From Streptomyces sp. NBC_01439 (lineage in GTDB: Bacteria > Actinomycetota > Actinomycetes > Streptomycetales > Streptomycetaceae): a DNA stretch of 64,000 nt. This document shows positions 40,006 through 48,171 of the stretch, in pieces. The stretch spans positions 3,298,001 to 3,362,000 of the forward strand of contig NZ_CP109487.1 in the NCBI RefSeq assembly GCF_036227605.1, given 5' to 3'. The translations under genes were made by a program, and so were the position numbers. The notes beneath the pieces were generated by a model. It searched no databases. It saw nothing but the letters and a program-made list of their open reading frames with translations, and had not been told where the DNA came from. Every line of letters starts with the position of its first letter. Positions within the stretch are counted from its first letter, which is position 1.

Positions 40006-40572
40006 ATGGCGGAGTGTAGATGGGGGCGACAGTTGCGGGATCTTCCTTCCTTCACGCTGGCCGGGTATGACAAGGGCCGCGGGCTGCTGACGCAGGCGCT
40101 CTGGTTCGCCGTGATGAACACGCTGTTCATGAGCTGGTTCTGTCCGGCGCGGGTGCGCGTGGCGCTGCTGCGGGCCTTCGGCGCGAAGATCGGCGAGGGC
40201 GTGCTGATCCGGCACCGGGTGCGGGTGCTGTGGCCGTGGAAGCTCGACATCGGGGACCACACCTGGATAGGTGAGGGAGCCTGGCTGCTGAACCTGGAGC
40301 CGGTGACCATCGGGGCGAACGTGTGCGTCTCGCAGGAAGCCATGCTGTGCACCGGCTCGCACGACCACCGGGCCGCCGACTTCCGCTACCGCAACGCCCC
40401 GATCGTGGTCGAGGACGGCGCGTGGGTGGCGGTACGGGCGACCGTGCTCGCCGGGGTCACGGTGGGCCGCTGCGCGGTCGCCGGGGCCGGAGCCGTGGTC
40501 CACAAGGACCTGCCCGAGTTGACCCTGCAGACCCAGGACGGGCACCGCCGCCCGGTGGAGGAGCCGAAGTGA
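40006..40572 (+). CDS. WcaF-type acyltransferase (left-handed beta helix)
   Basis: A 188-residue O-acetyltransferase of the hexapeptide-repeat family. The first helix (YDKGRGLLTQALWFAVMNTLFMSWFCPARVRVALLRAFGAKIG) and the repeats VLIRHRVRVL, TIGANVCVSQEAML and VVVEDGAWVAVRATVLAGVTVG are typical of WcaF, which acetylates exopolysaccharide sugars; the active-site histidine is probably in CTGSHDHRAAD. A GGGGAGGC site precedes the start. It overlaps the next glycosyltransferase (GTGA). Confidence 0.9.
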   Translation: MAECRWGRQLRDLPSFTLAGYDKGRGLLTQALWFAVMNTLFMSWFCPARVRVALLRAFGAKIGEGVLIRHRVRVLWPWKLDIGDHTWIGEGAWLLNLEPVTIGANVCVSQEAMLCTGSHDHRAADFRYRNAPIVVEDGAWVAVRATVLAGVTVGRCAVAGAGAVVHKDLPELTLQTQDGHRRPVEEPK

Positions 40573-41696
40573 GTGCCGCGATGAGAGTCCTGCACGCCGT
40601 CACGCTCCACTCCCCCTCGCACGCGTTCGGCGGACCGGTCCGGGTCGCGCTGAACCTGGCGAAGGGGCTGCGGGCCCGGGGCCACGAGGCGCGGCTGCTC
40701 GCGCTCGGCGAGGGCTTCGATCCGTGGCCGACCTCCGTGGAGGGCGTTCCGGCGCAGCTGTTCCCGGCCCGCCGGCTGCTCCCCCTCGGCTTCAGCGGGA
40801 TGACCTCGCCCGCCCTGCTGGCCTCGGCCGGCCGGCTGGTGCGGGACGCCGATGTCGTCCATGTCCACCTGGCCCGGGACCTGGTGACGCTGCCGGTCGC
40901 CCTGGCGGCGCTGCGGGCAGGCAAGCCGCTGGTGCTGCAGACCCACGGCATGGTGGACCCGAGCGAGAAGCTGCTGGCCAAGGTGCTGGACGCGGTGGCG
41001 GTACGCCGGCTGCTGCGCGGCGCGGACGCGGTGCTGTACCTGACCCCGCACGAGCGGGAGGGACTGGACGCGGTGGTCGGCGCGCCGCCCTTGGCGCAGG
41101 CGGTCCGCCTGGTCAACGGGACCCCGGCGCAGGAGGAACGGCCCGCGCCCAGCGGCCCGCCGCGCGTCCTGTACTCGGCGCGCCTGCAGGCCCGCAAGCG
41201 GCCGGTGGACTTCGTGGACGCGGCCCCGGCGGTCCTCGCCGCCCACCCGGACGCGCACTTCGTGGTCGCCGGGCCGGACGAGGGCGAGCTGGCCGCCGTA
41301 CGGGAACGGATCGGGACACTGGGACTCACCGACCGGTTCACGGTCCCGGGGGCGCTCTCCAGCGCGGAGGTCCTGGCCGAGCTGCGCCGCGCCCACGTGT
41401 ACGTGCTGCCGTCGGTGGACGAGCCGTTCCCCATGTCGGTCCTGGAAGCCCTCGCGGTGGGCGTCCCGTCCGTGGTGACCCACTCCAACGGCCTGGCCCG
41501 CGACATCGCCCGCACCGGCGCCGGCCGCGCCGTCGACCCCGGCCCGGCGGGCGTGTCCGCCGCCGTCCTGGACCTCCTCGACCCGACCGCGAACCACGAG
41601 GCCTCCCGCTCGGCCCGCAAACTGGCCGCGGAGTCCTTCTCCATGGACGCGGTCCTGGACACCCTCCTCCCGGTCTACGAGCGCATCCGCCACTGA
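40569..41696 (+). CDS. Glycosyltransferase family 4
   Basis: A 375-residue GT-B enzyme. MRVLHAVTLHSPSHAFGGPVRVALNLAKGL is the nucleotide-sugar-acceptor side, with ARLQARKRPVDFVDAA and PFPMSVLEALAVGVPSVVTHSNG forming the donor-binding domain, the glutamate-containing EX7E being in this last segment. The GTG at 40569 overlaps the stop of the acetyltransferase gene and follows GGAGGAG. It adds a sugar to a lipid-linked intermediate; sugar and linkage are unknown. Confidence 0.88.
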   Translation: MSAAMRVLHAVTLHSPSHAFGGPVRVALNLAKGLRARGHEARLLALGEGFDPWPTSVEGVPAQLFPARRLLPLGFSGMTSPALLASAGRLVRDADVVHVHLARDLVTLPVALAALRAGKPLVLQTHGMVDPSEKLLAKVLDAVAVRRLLRGADAVLYLTPHEREGLDAVVGAPPLAQAVRLVNGTPAQEERPAPSGPPRVLYSARLQARKRPVDFVDAAPAVLAAHPDAHFVVAGPDEGELAAVRERIGTLGLTDRFTVPGALSSAEVLAELRRAHVYVLPSVDEPFPMSVLEALAVGVPSVVTHSNGLARDIARTGAGRAVDPGPAGVSAAVLDLLDPTANHEASRSARKLAAESFSMDAVLDTLLPVYERIRH

Positions 41697-41728
41697 GGGG
41701 GGCGGCCCACGTCGATACGGTGTGGGCC

Positions 41729-42292
41729 ATGCCCTCTTCCCCATTGGAATCCCCGCAGGGAGCGGCCTGGTTGGCGCAGTCCCTGCTGCCTTCGCTGGGC
41801 GACCGTTGGCTGCACACCCAGGGCGTCGCGCAGCGGGCGCGGGAGCTGTCCCGGTCCGTGCCCGAGGCGGACAGGGAGCTGCTGGTCGCGGCGGCGTGGC
41901 TGCACGACATCGGCTATGCGCCGCAGCTCCGCGACAGCGGCTTCCACCCCCTGGACGGGGCCCGGTACCTGGCATCACTGGGCGCCGACGGGCGACTCGT
42001 CCGCCTGGTCGCCCACCACTCCGGAGCCGTGTACGAGGCCGAGCAGCGTGGTCTGTCGGCCGAGCTCGCCGTGTACGAGCGGGAGGAGTCGGCCGTCCTG
42101 GACGCGCTGACCTGCGCCGACATGACGACGGGTCCGGCGGGTCAGCGGCTGGGCTTCACCGAACGCATCGACGAGATCCTGACCCGCTACGCACCGGGCA
42201 GCGAGGTCCACACGGCGATCAGCGCAGCCGTCCCGTACCTGGCGGCAGCGGTCGCCCGCGCCGACGCCGCGATGACGAATCAGCCGATGTAG
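41729..42292 (+). CDS. HD domain-containing phosphohydrolase
   Basis: A 187-residue protein with an HD motif: LHTQGVAQRARELSR, AAAWLHDIGYAP (the HD pair) and LVAHHSGAVYEA, a layout typical of metal-dependent phosphohydrolases acting on nucleotides or small phosphates. The ATG at 41729 is chosen; an in-frame GTG at 41720 is the alternative. It overlaps the end of the convergent NUDIX gene by 13 bases. The substrate is unknown, and no nucleotide-second-messenger domain is fused. Confidence 0.85.
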   Translation: MPSSPLESPQGAAWLAQSLLPSLGDRWLHTQGVAQRARELSRSVPEADRELLVAAAWLHDIGYAPQLRDSGFHPLDGARYLASLGADGRLVRLVAHHSGAVYEAEQRGLSAELAVYEREESAVLDALTCADMTTGPAGQRLGFTERIDEILTRYAPGSEVHTAISAAVPYLAAAVARADAAMTNQPM

Positions 42293-42750
42293 GGCTCGGA
42301 CCGATCGGCGATCCCGTGATCGATGCGCAGCCGCATCGACGGATGGATCCGCATCGCATCCAGCTCATCCGGAGCCAGGAAGGCCACTTCCTTGCTCTCG
42401 CTGCTCGTTCGGAGTTTCCCTCCCACGATGCGTACCGAGAAGCAGATCGAGAACTGCTGGCGGACTTCCCCGTCGTCGTACGCGATGACGTGCCGCGGGT
42501 CGGTGTAGAGCCCGACGAGCCCGGTCACCTCGACGTCGAACCCGGTCTCTTCGCGCGTCTCGCGTACGGCCGCATCGGCGGCGGACTCTCCCGTGTCCAC
42601 GCCTCCTCCCGGTAGGGCCCACAGGTCGTTGTCGGTTCTGTGGATCAGCAGGACCCGGCCGTCGTCGTCGAGGGCGACCGCGGTCACGGACGGAACGATG
42701 CTGTTCGCGACCGGCGCGTTGGGGTCGTCGAAGTAGTCCACTCGGGCCAT
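42280..42750 (-). CDS. NUDIX hydrolase
   Basis: A 156-residue pyrophosphohydrolase with an intact Nudix box, GGGVDTGESAADAAVRETREETG, in which the REx2EE residues bind metal. It cleaves a nucleoside diphosphate linked to another group; the substrate cannot be deduced. The ATG at 42750 (MARVDYFDDPNAP) matches the usual N-terminus; a GTG at 42759 would add three residues. It lies 10 bases downstream of the DUF5919 regulator gene on the same strand and may form an operon with it. Confidence 0.93.
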   Translation of the reverse strand: MARVDYFDDPNAPVANSIVPSVTAVALDDDGRVLLIHRTDNDLWALPGGGVDTGESAADAAVRETREETGFDVEVTGLVGLYTDPRHVIAYDDGEVRQQFSICFSVRIVGGKLRTSSESKEVAFLAPDELDAMRIHPSMRLRIDHGIADRSEPYIG

Positions 42751-42760
42751 GACCGCCACC

Positions 42761-43492
42761 CTAGGCCGAAGTGCCTCGATCCCAGGCGTAGTCGAAACTC
42801 CTCATGTAGTGCCTGAAGCTCCGGCCGCCCGGGATGTAGCGAAAGTGCAGGACCGGATTCTGGCCCGCGGGAGCTCCCAGCACATGAGGGTTGACGAGTA
42901 CGTCGTCGTCGAAGCGGTACAGAGAGTTGTAGAGGATGGTCTCGTGCAGCCGGACCTCCACCCCCGGTGTCGCCATGGCGGGTTCGAGGTAGCGCCGTGT
43001 CATGCGCGCACGGGCGGCGAGGTCCGCGCCGATGCCCTCCTCCTCGCCTCGCTGCCGGAGCACCTCGGAAGCCGGGTTCCCCAGCTGGATGCGTACCTGG
43101 GCGCCCGCCCGTGCCTTGCGGGAGAGCCGTTCGGCCAGTTCTGGATGGCCGTCGAAGAGAAACAGGCCGGCGTAGACGAGGACCTCGACGTGGCTCACGG
43201 CGTTGTCGATCAGGGATGACCACAGATCGGCGGGCACGACACCTCGGTGCGGGTAGTACGTCACCAGCTCGGAAGCGCTCGCCGTCTCGGCCTGCCGGGC
43301 GATCGACGGCCAGAGATAGACCTCGTCCACGCCGAGGAAGGTGGCGGTCTTCCATCGGTGGGTGCGGTGCGGAGTCCGATCGGTCGTGATCCATCGCTCC
43401 ACCGTCTTGGGGTCCACCCCTACCTGCACAGCAACCGACTGGATGGTGGCGGAGTTCGCCGAGATCGAGGCGCGCAGACGCTCGTTCGCCAT
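42761..43492 (-). CDS. XRE-type regulator with DUF5919 domain
   Basis: A 243-residue protein. An N-terminal helix-turn-helix (IQSVAVQVGVDPKTVERWI) is followed by a DUF5919 domain with VSHVEVLVYAGLFLFDGHPEL and an ending HFRYIPGGRSFRHYMRSFDYAW, a PLD-like alpha/beta fold whose function is not established. Members are common in Streptomyces. It faces the pair of small genes at 43.6-44.0 kb across about 150 bases, and has NUDIX downstream. This is one of the two HTH genes in the window next to that small-gene pair. Confidence 0.83.
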   Translation of the reverse strand: MANERLRASISANSATIQSVAVQVGVDPKTVERWITTDRTPHRTHRWKTATFLGVDEVYLWPSIARQAETASASELVTYYPHRGVVPADLWSSLIDNAVSHVEVLVYAGLFLFDGHPELAERLSRKARAGAQVRIQLGNPASEVLRQRGEEEGIGADLAARARMTRRYLEPAMATPGVEVRLHETILYNSLYRFDDDVLVNPHVLGAPAGQNPVLHFRYIPGGRSFRHYMRSFDYAWDRGTSA

Positions 43493-43648
43493 GAGGGTGG
43501 CCTTCCCCGTGGGACGCCGGGACGTTTCAACGGTAGCTCCGGACGTCCCCGAACGTCCGCACAGGCCGTGATGCGTCCACTACTCAGCGCGGTTTCCTAC
43601 GGGGTGTCCGGACACCCTCCGGCTCCGCACTCTCCTGGAGTCCGAACC

Positions 43649-43804
43649 ATGAGTCAGCAACGCACGAGCAGGCGCCGCAAGGTAGCGCTGCCCGAACTCC
43701 CGCCGGGCCCGAGCTCGCGCCTGCTCGCCCTCGCCGCACGCGGTTGGACCCGCTTCCTCACGGCAGCGGCCACCCACTACGGCAGGCAGCAGGAGGAGCG
43801 ATGA
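43649..43804 (+). CDS. Small hypothetical protein (module gene 1, copy 1)
   Basis: A 51-residue basic protein, starting at the ATG at 43649 with a GGAG site 9 bases upstream. The middle part LLALAARGWTRFL resembles LLDRALVGWERFL in the 58-residue protein at 63003-63179. Its stop overlaps the start of the next gene as ATGA. No function is known; size, overlap and repeated partner support it as a real gene. Confidence 0.7.
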   Translation: MSQQRTSRRRKVALPELPPGPSSRLLALAARGWTRFLTAAATHYGRQQEER

Positions 43805-44019
43805 CCGGGGGCGGCTCGTTCGGGCATGAGCATCACCCGTGGATCGGGCATGTCGTGGAAGACATCGCGTCGAAGGGAAGGGGCCGGTTGATGGCCGTCG
43901 TGTGCGAGAGCGTACTCAATCACGACGGTCAGGAGCGCTGGGTCCGACTCGCCTACATCCGGCCCGCCTCCGGCATCGAATGGTCCACGGCCGTCGGCAA
44001 CATCTCACTCGCCCCTTAG
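43801..44019 (+). CDS. Small conserved Streptomyces protein (module gene 2, copy 1)
   Basis: A 72-residue protein with the sequence frame HxWIGHVVEDIASKGRGRLMAVV, ERWVRLAYIRPASGIEWSTAVGNI. The protein at 62795-63010 is clearly related (RVRDVASGGEGELMAVI, ERWMELAYIRGASGREWSTAVANV). It overlaps the preceding small gene (ATGA at 43801). The layout of a small globular beta protein is likely. No function is known. Confidence 0.8.
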   Translation: MTGGGSFGHEHHPWIGHVVEDIASKGRGRLMAVVCESVLNHDGQERWVRLAYIRPASGIEWSTAVGNISLAP

Positions 44020-44046
44020 CCGGAGCGCACAAATGCATCCGCGGCG

Positions 44047-44265
44047 TCAGATGACGTCCCGGTGTCGGTCGTCCACCACCGGGATCGCGGTGCCCGGGAC
44101 GCGGCGGCGTTTGTAGATGCTCGTGTAGACCGCGAGGCCGATGCCGCCGACCGCCATCATGATCAGGCCGACCAGGTCGAGGTTGACGCTCTCCAGCTCC
44201 CAGTCGCTGGCGAAGGTGAGGACGGCCCCCACCACGATCAGGACGATGCATCCGCCGATGCCCAT
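44047..44265 (-). CDS. DUF6458 family small membrane protein
   Basis: A 72-residue protein with two transmembrane helices (MGIGGCIVLIVVGAVLTF and LVGLIMMAVGGIGLAVYTS) followed by a short basic cytoplasmic tail. It matches the DUF6458 pattern, small actinobacterial membrane proteins of unknown role. It ends 27 bases from the small-gene pair, convergent with it. Confidence 0.85.
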   Translation of the reverse strand: MGIGGCIVLIVVGAVLTFASDWELESVNLDLVGLIMMAVGGIGLAVYTSIYKRRRVPGTAIPVVDDRHRDVI

Positions 44266-44325
44266 GGGTCCGCCTTCCGCTGTCGGGACTGTGTCCGCGC
44301 GGGTACCCGGCTTCGGGGTACGAAA

Positions 44326-44363
44326 ACGCCCCCAGGGGCCGGGAGTCCGGTCCTCGGGGGCGT
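44326..44363 (-). terminator. Hairpin after the lipoprotein gene
   Basis: Arms ACGCCCCC (44326-44333) and GGGGGCGT (44356-44363). It lies just past the stop of the lipoprotein gene on the minus strand. Confidence 0.65.
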
Positions 44364-44373
44364 CGTCGGTCGG

Positions 44374-45045
44374 CTACGCGGGGATCCAGGCGTAGCAGCC
44401 GGAGGAGTTGAACTCCGCCGTGCCGGCCGGGATCGTCGCCGTGATCTTGTCGCCCGCCTTGGGCGGGGTCTCGGGGCCCGAGGCGAGGGTGGCGCCGTCC
44501 TTGCCCTTGGCTTCCCAGGTGCAGTTCGTGGCCTGGGTGAGCGCCCGGTAGCTGCCCGCCGCGGGCGAGGGCCGGGGGCCTTCGGGGAAGCCCTTCTCCG
44601 CCGCGGCGAGGATCGGCTTCTGGTCCGGGCACAGGAGGGTGATCGCGTCCTTGGCGCCCGGGATCTCGCCGGTGATGACGGCTCCGGTCGCCGCGTCCTT
44701 GTCGTGCTTCGCGGTGCGCTGCACCCGCTGGCAGGCGTCCTGGCCGCCCTGCAGCACGGACGCCGGGTCCACCTTGTCGGGGACCCGCCCGCTCAGGTAC
44801 TTCTTCTCCTCCGCCGTGAAGCTGCCCGTCTTCGGAGTGATCTTCGCGTCCGGCAGGACGGGGCCGGTCGGCTTCGCGTTCGGGTCGGTCGACGGCTGCG
44901 GAGCATCCGCCGGGTCGGGGGCCGACGACGAGGCCGGGGGCTTCGGCTCGGCGCCGGCGTCGGCCTTGTCACCGCCGGAACTGCAGGCGGTCAGCGTCAG
45001 GGCGGCGGCCAGCAGGACAGCAGCCGCTGCGGAGCGTCGGTACAT
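44374..45045 (-). CDS. Hypothetical lipoprotein
   Basis: A 223-residue exported protein. The signal peptide MYRRSAAAAVLLAAALTLTAC ends with a lipobox LTAC. A Pro/Ser/Asp-rich linker (about 25-65) precedes a globular part with two cysteine pairs likely (DACQR, LLCPDQ, NCTWEA, SSGCYAW). I do not recognise the family. It lies downstream of the large propeller/LamG gene on the same strand, separated by a terminator, so probably has its own promoter. Confidence 0.75.
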   Translation of the reverse strand: MYRRSAAAAVLLAAALTLTACSSGGDKADAGAEPKPPASSSAPDPADAPQPSTDPNAKPTGPVLPDAKITPKTGSFTAEEKKYLSGRVPDKVDPASVLQGGQDACQRVQRTAKHDKDAATGAVITGEIPGAKDAITLLCPDQKPILAAAEKGFPEGPRPSPAAGSYRALTQATNCTWEAKGKDGATLASGPETPPKAGDKITATIPAGTAEFNSSGCYAWIPA

Positions 45046-45076
45046 CGGAAGGCTCCCGTACTCAAGGGGGTGTGCA

Positions 45077-45108
45077 GCGGGGCCCGGCCACAGAGGGCCG
45101 GACCCCGC
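45077..45108 (-). terminator. Hairpin terminator after the propeller/LamG gene
   Basis: Arms GCGGGGCCCGGCC (45077-45089) and GGCCGGACCCCGC (45096-45108), 13 bp with one mismatch. It follows the stop of the large secreted protein. Confidence 0.7.
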
Positions 45109-45141
45109 ACGCCGTCAGGCGGTTGTTTCGGTTTCCGTCGC

Positions 45142-47925
45142 TTACTTCGCGCCGAAGGTGAGGACCAGCTGCGGAGTGCCCTCCGCGGCCGTGGCCTCGG
45201 CGGACCAGATCCACAGCGGGTCGGTGCCCGTGCTCGTCAGGCCCAGGCCGTAACTGGTGCCCAGCGCCGCGGAGACCGTGGCGGTGTCCAGCTCCACGTT
45301 GTGGACCGCGGAGCCCTCCGGCACGCCCGCGATGGTGCCGAGCGGGGTGGTGCCGAGGGTGGGCTTGGTGGTGAAGGTCGTACCCGCGCCGGTCCAGTTG
45401 CCGGTCACCGGGACCACCTTGACGGTGTCGGTGGTGCCGGAGTTCGCCTGCGTGCTGGTCTTGATCTGCAGCGAGGCGGACTTCAGGACCTGGCCGGCCG
45501 GGGCGGCCGGCAGGTTGAAGCGCATGTACGTCTCGTACAGCGAGCCGCTGCCGCGCACCGCGAGCGAGGTGGACGTGCCGTAGGCGGTGCTCGGAGCGCC
45601 CTGGTTGACGTAGGTGTCCTCGGTCGTCTTGACCGCGGAGACCGTGTCGGTGGGCGCCTTGGCCAGGTCGAAGTGGCTCTTGACCTGGGCCTGGGTGAGC
45701 GCCGACGGGTAGACGGCCGTCTCGTCGAGCTGACCCGCGAAGAAGTTGCTCGTCGGACGGGTCGGCCAGTTGTTGAGGTTGTCACCGCCGACGTGCCAGT
45801 AGCCCGCGTAGGTGGTGTTGCTCGTGGCGTTCAGGGAGCCCTTGTTCTGGCCGTCGACGTACAGCGTGATGCCGCCGGGGCCCTGGGTGCCGACCACGTG
45901 ATGCCACTGGTTGTCGTTGTACGTCTCGAACAGGCCCGTGGAGACGGTCCGGGTCGAGCCGTTGTAGACGCCGAAGACCAGGCGACCGGTGTTGGTCATG
46001 TAGATCTGGCGGTCGTACGAGCCGCTGTTGCGCGCCTGGTTGTTGCCGAAGCCGATGAGCTTGCCGCCGCGCGTGGTGTTCGTCTTGAACCAGGTCTCGA
46101 TGGTGAACGTGTTGCCGACCGTCTGACGGCGGTCGCTGTACACCTGCTGGCTGGTGCCGTTGAAGCCCATCGCCGTGCTGCCGGAGACGGCACCGGGCGA
46201 CTGCTTCAGGGCGGGGGTGTTGAGCTGGATGCCGCTGCGGTTGCCGGACACCGAGGAGTCGGCGACGTAGGGGCTGACCGCGTCGTCGTAGCGCCAGTAG
46301 AGGTCGGCGCCGTCGGTGCGGACCTGGTTCGGGTAGGACTGGACCGAGGTCGGGACGGTCACCGAGGCGACGGCCGACAGGGCGCTGGTGTTGCCGGCGG
46401 CGTCGGTCGCGGTCACCCGGTAGGTGTAGCTCTGGCCGGCCTTGACCGTGGTGTCGTTCCAGGAGGCCTGGGGGCGCTCCCACTCCAGCGAGCTGGCGGT
46501 GACGGTGGCGGCCGGGGTGGTCGAGCCGTTGCGGTAGATGCGGTACGTCAGCTTGCTGTCGTCCGCGTCGTAGCTGGTGCGCCAGCGGACCTGGACCTCG
46601 CCGGGCTTGACGCTGGAGGCGCTGGCCACCGGGGTGGTCGGGGCGCCGACGTCGCCCTTGGAGGCGAAGCGGGTCAGGCCCCACTGCGGCTTGCCGTTGA
46701 TGAGGGTGAACTCACCGCCGACCCACATGTACTTGACGTCGTTCTTCTCGGCCACGGCCATGACGCGCGGGCCGATGCCCTCGGTGCCGTCCATGCCGTC
46801 GTTGGCCGTGGGGTGCCAGCCGAGCTTGCCGGGGCCGCGCACGAAGCCGTCCACGGGCGCGGGGGCGGCGCCTTCGTGGTTGGTCGGCTGGGCCAGCAGG
46901 AAGTTCCGCTTGCCGTCGGGGAACTCCAGCTCGGTGGAGCAGTCGTGCCCGTGCGAGGAGCTGTAGAGCACTCCCTCGTACGGCAGGACGAACTGGGTCG
47001 CGCCGAGGCAGCGGTCGCGCCACTTCTCGGTGAAGTCGCTCAGGCGCAGGCCGATGCGACCGTCGAAGACGCCGCCGCCGGAGCCCTCGTGACCCGTGTA
47101 GAAGCCGGTGTCGTCGGTGGAGATGTCCTTGACGACCGAGTTCGACGGGATGTTGCTGTATGTCTTGGTGACCGCGCCCGTGGTGGCGTTGACCACGGCG
47201 AGGGCGTGGCTGTTGGAGCCGTTGACGGTGAAGAAGTCGCCGCCGAGGAGGACGTTCTTGCCGTCGGGGGTGACCTCGACCGCGCGGCCCGGCTCGTCGA
47301 CGTTGGCGACGAAGGGCTTCAGCGCACCGGAGGAGGCGTCCACGGCGGCGAACCGCTCGCGGGTCTGGCCCTCGACCGTGCCGAAGTCGCCGCCCGCGTA
47401 CAGGGTGTCGTCGGTGACGGCGAGCGCGCGCACGGTGGCGGGGAAGCTCGGGTGGAACGATGCCTTGGGGGTGCAGCTCGCGATGTCGATCGCGGCGAGG
47501 CTGGAGACCGGGGTCCCGTTGACCGCGCCGAAGTTGCCGCCCGCGTAGAGGGTCTTCTTGTCCTTCGAGACGACCAGGGTACGGACGGTCGCCGTGCCGT
47601 CTCCGATGGTGAAGGCCAGCTTGCAGGAGGTGGGATTGCCGGTTGCGGCGTCGAGCGCCACGAAGTTCACGGCGTTCTGCTCCGCGCCGGCCACGCCCTC
47701 GGGCGGACGGACGGCCGAGAAGGTGCCGCCGGCGAAGACGGTGCCGTTGGCCTGGGCCATCGCCCAGACGACGCCGTTCGTCTGCCAGGTCGGCAGCTCG
47801 TCGGCGGTGAATGCCACTGGCGCCGTGATGGCGGACGCCTCAGGCATCAGCACCAGGCCTATGCCGGTGCCCGCACCGGCCAGTGACAGTACGAGGGCGG
47901 CAGTCAGCCCTCTGGATCTACGCAT
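45142..47925 (-). CDS. Large secreted propeller/FN3/LamG/DNRLRE protein
   Basis: A 927-residue exported protein with a signal peptide (MRRSRGLTAALVLSLAGAGTG, ending near AITAP). Domains in order: a beta-propeller with repeats of the form TVFAGGTFSAV, LYAGGNFGAVNG and LYAGGDFGTVEG (about 45-430); an FN3 domain (PTTPVASASSVKPGEVQVRWRTSYD, about 440-530); a LamG/jellyroll domain (FTIETWFKTNTTRGG, QWHHVVGTQGPGGITLYVDG, about 540-750); and a DNRLRE domain (TEDTYVNQGAPSTAYGTSTSL to the end). The ATG at 47925 follows GGGGGGCTC. It may act on or bind extracellular carbohydrate; no catalytic site is recognised. Confidence 0.87.
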   Translation of the reverse strand: MRRSRGLTAALVLSLAGAGTGIGLVLMPEASAITAPVAFTADELPTWQTNGVVWAMAQANGTVFAGGTFSAVRPPEGVAGAEQNAVNFVALDAATGNPTSCKLAFTIGDGTATVRTLVVSKDKKTLYAGGNFGAVNGTPVSSLAAIDIASCTPKASFHPSFPATVRALAVTDDTLYAGGDFGTVEGQTRERFAAVDASSGALKPFVANVDEPGRAVEVTPDGKNVLLGGDFFTVNGSNSHALAVVNATTGAVTKTYSNIPSNSVVKDISTDDTGFYTGHEGSGGGVFDGRIGLRLSDFTEKWRDRCLGATQFVLPYEGVLYSSSHGHDCSTELEFPDGKRNFLLAQPTNHEGAAPAPVDGFVRGPGKLGWHPTANDGMDGTEGIGPRVMAVAEKNDVKYMWVGGEFTLINGKPQWGLTRFASKGDVGAPTTPVASASSVKPGEVQVRWRTSYDADDSKLTYRIYRNGSTTPAATVTASSLEWERPQASWNDTTVKAGQSYTYRVTATDAAGNTSALSAVASVTVPTSVQSYPNQVRTDGADLYWRYDDAVSPYVADSSVSGNRSGIQLNTPALKQSPGAVSGSTAMGFNGTSQQVYSDRRQTVGNTFTIETWFKTNTTRGGKLIGFGNNQARNSGSYDRQIYMTNTGRLVFGVYNGSTRTVSTGLFETYNDNQWHHVVGTQGPGGITLYVDGQNKGSLNATSNTTYAGYWHVGGDNLNNWPTRPTSNFFAGQLDETAVYPSALTQAQVKSHFDLAKAPTDTVSAVKTTEDTYVNQGAPSTAYGTSTSLAVRGSGSLYETYMRFNLPAAPAGQVLKSASLQIKTSTQANSGTTDTVKVVPVTGNWTGAGTTFTTKPTLGTTPLGTIAGVPEGSAVHNVELDTATVSAALGTSYGLGLTSTGTDPLWIWSAEATAAEGTPQLVLTFGAK

Positions 47926-48171
47926 GAGCCCCCCAGGGCAATTGCCCGGTTTGATGGCTGGAACTATCCGAACAGCCATATGTACTGGCGCAGACTAGGG
48001 CTCACGTGCAGGCCCGGTCACCTCTCTTGACCCATTGCATACCAACTTGGAATCAACAGGTTCAGCATGGAGGGTGCACAAGCGACATACGGCAGGTTTA
48101 CCCCGGCCACACCCCTGCAGAGCTGCGGAGTATGGCCGGAACACGGCAAACCGTAGGGGAAATATAAGGCC

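Noticed and set aside
44062..47886. Very long open frame on the plus strand (1274 codons)
   Set aside because: It is antisense to the lipoprotein and propeller/LamG genes; the translation is a low-complexity Arg/Gly/Val/Ala shadow of high-GC coding sequence with no domain or ribosome site.
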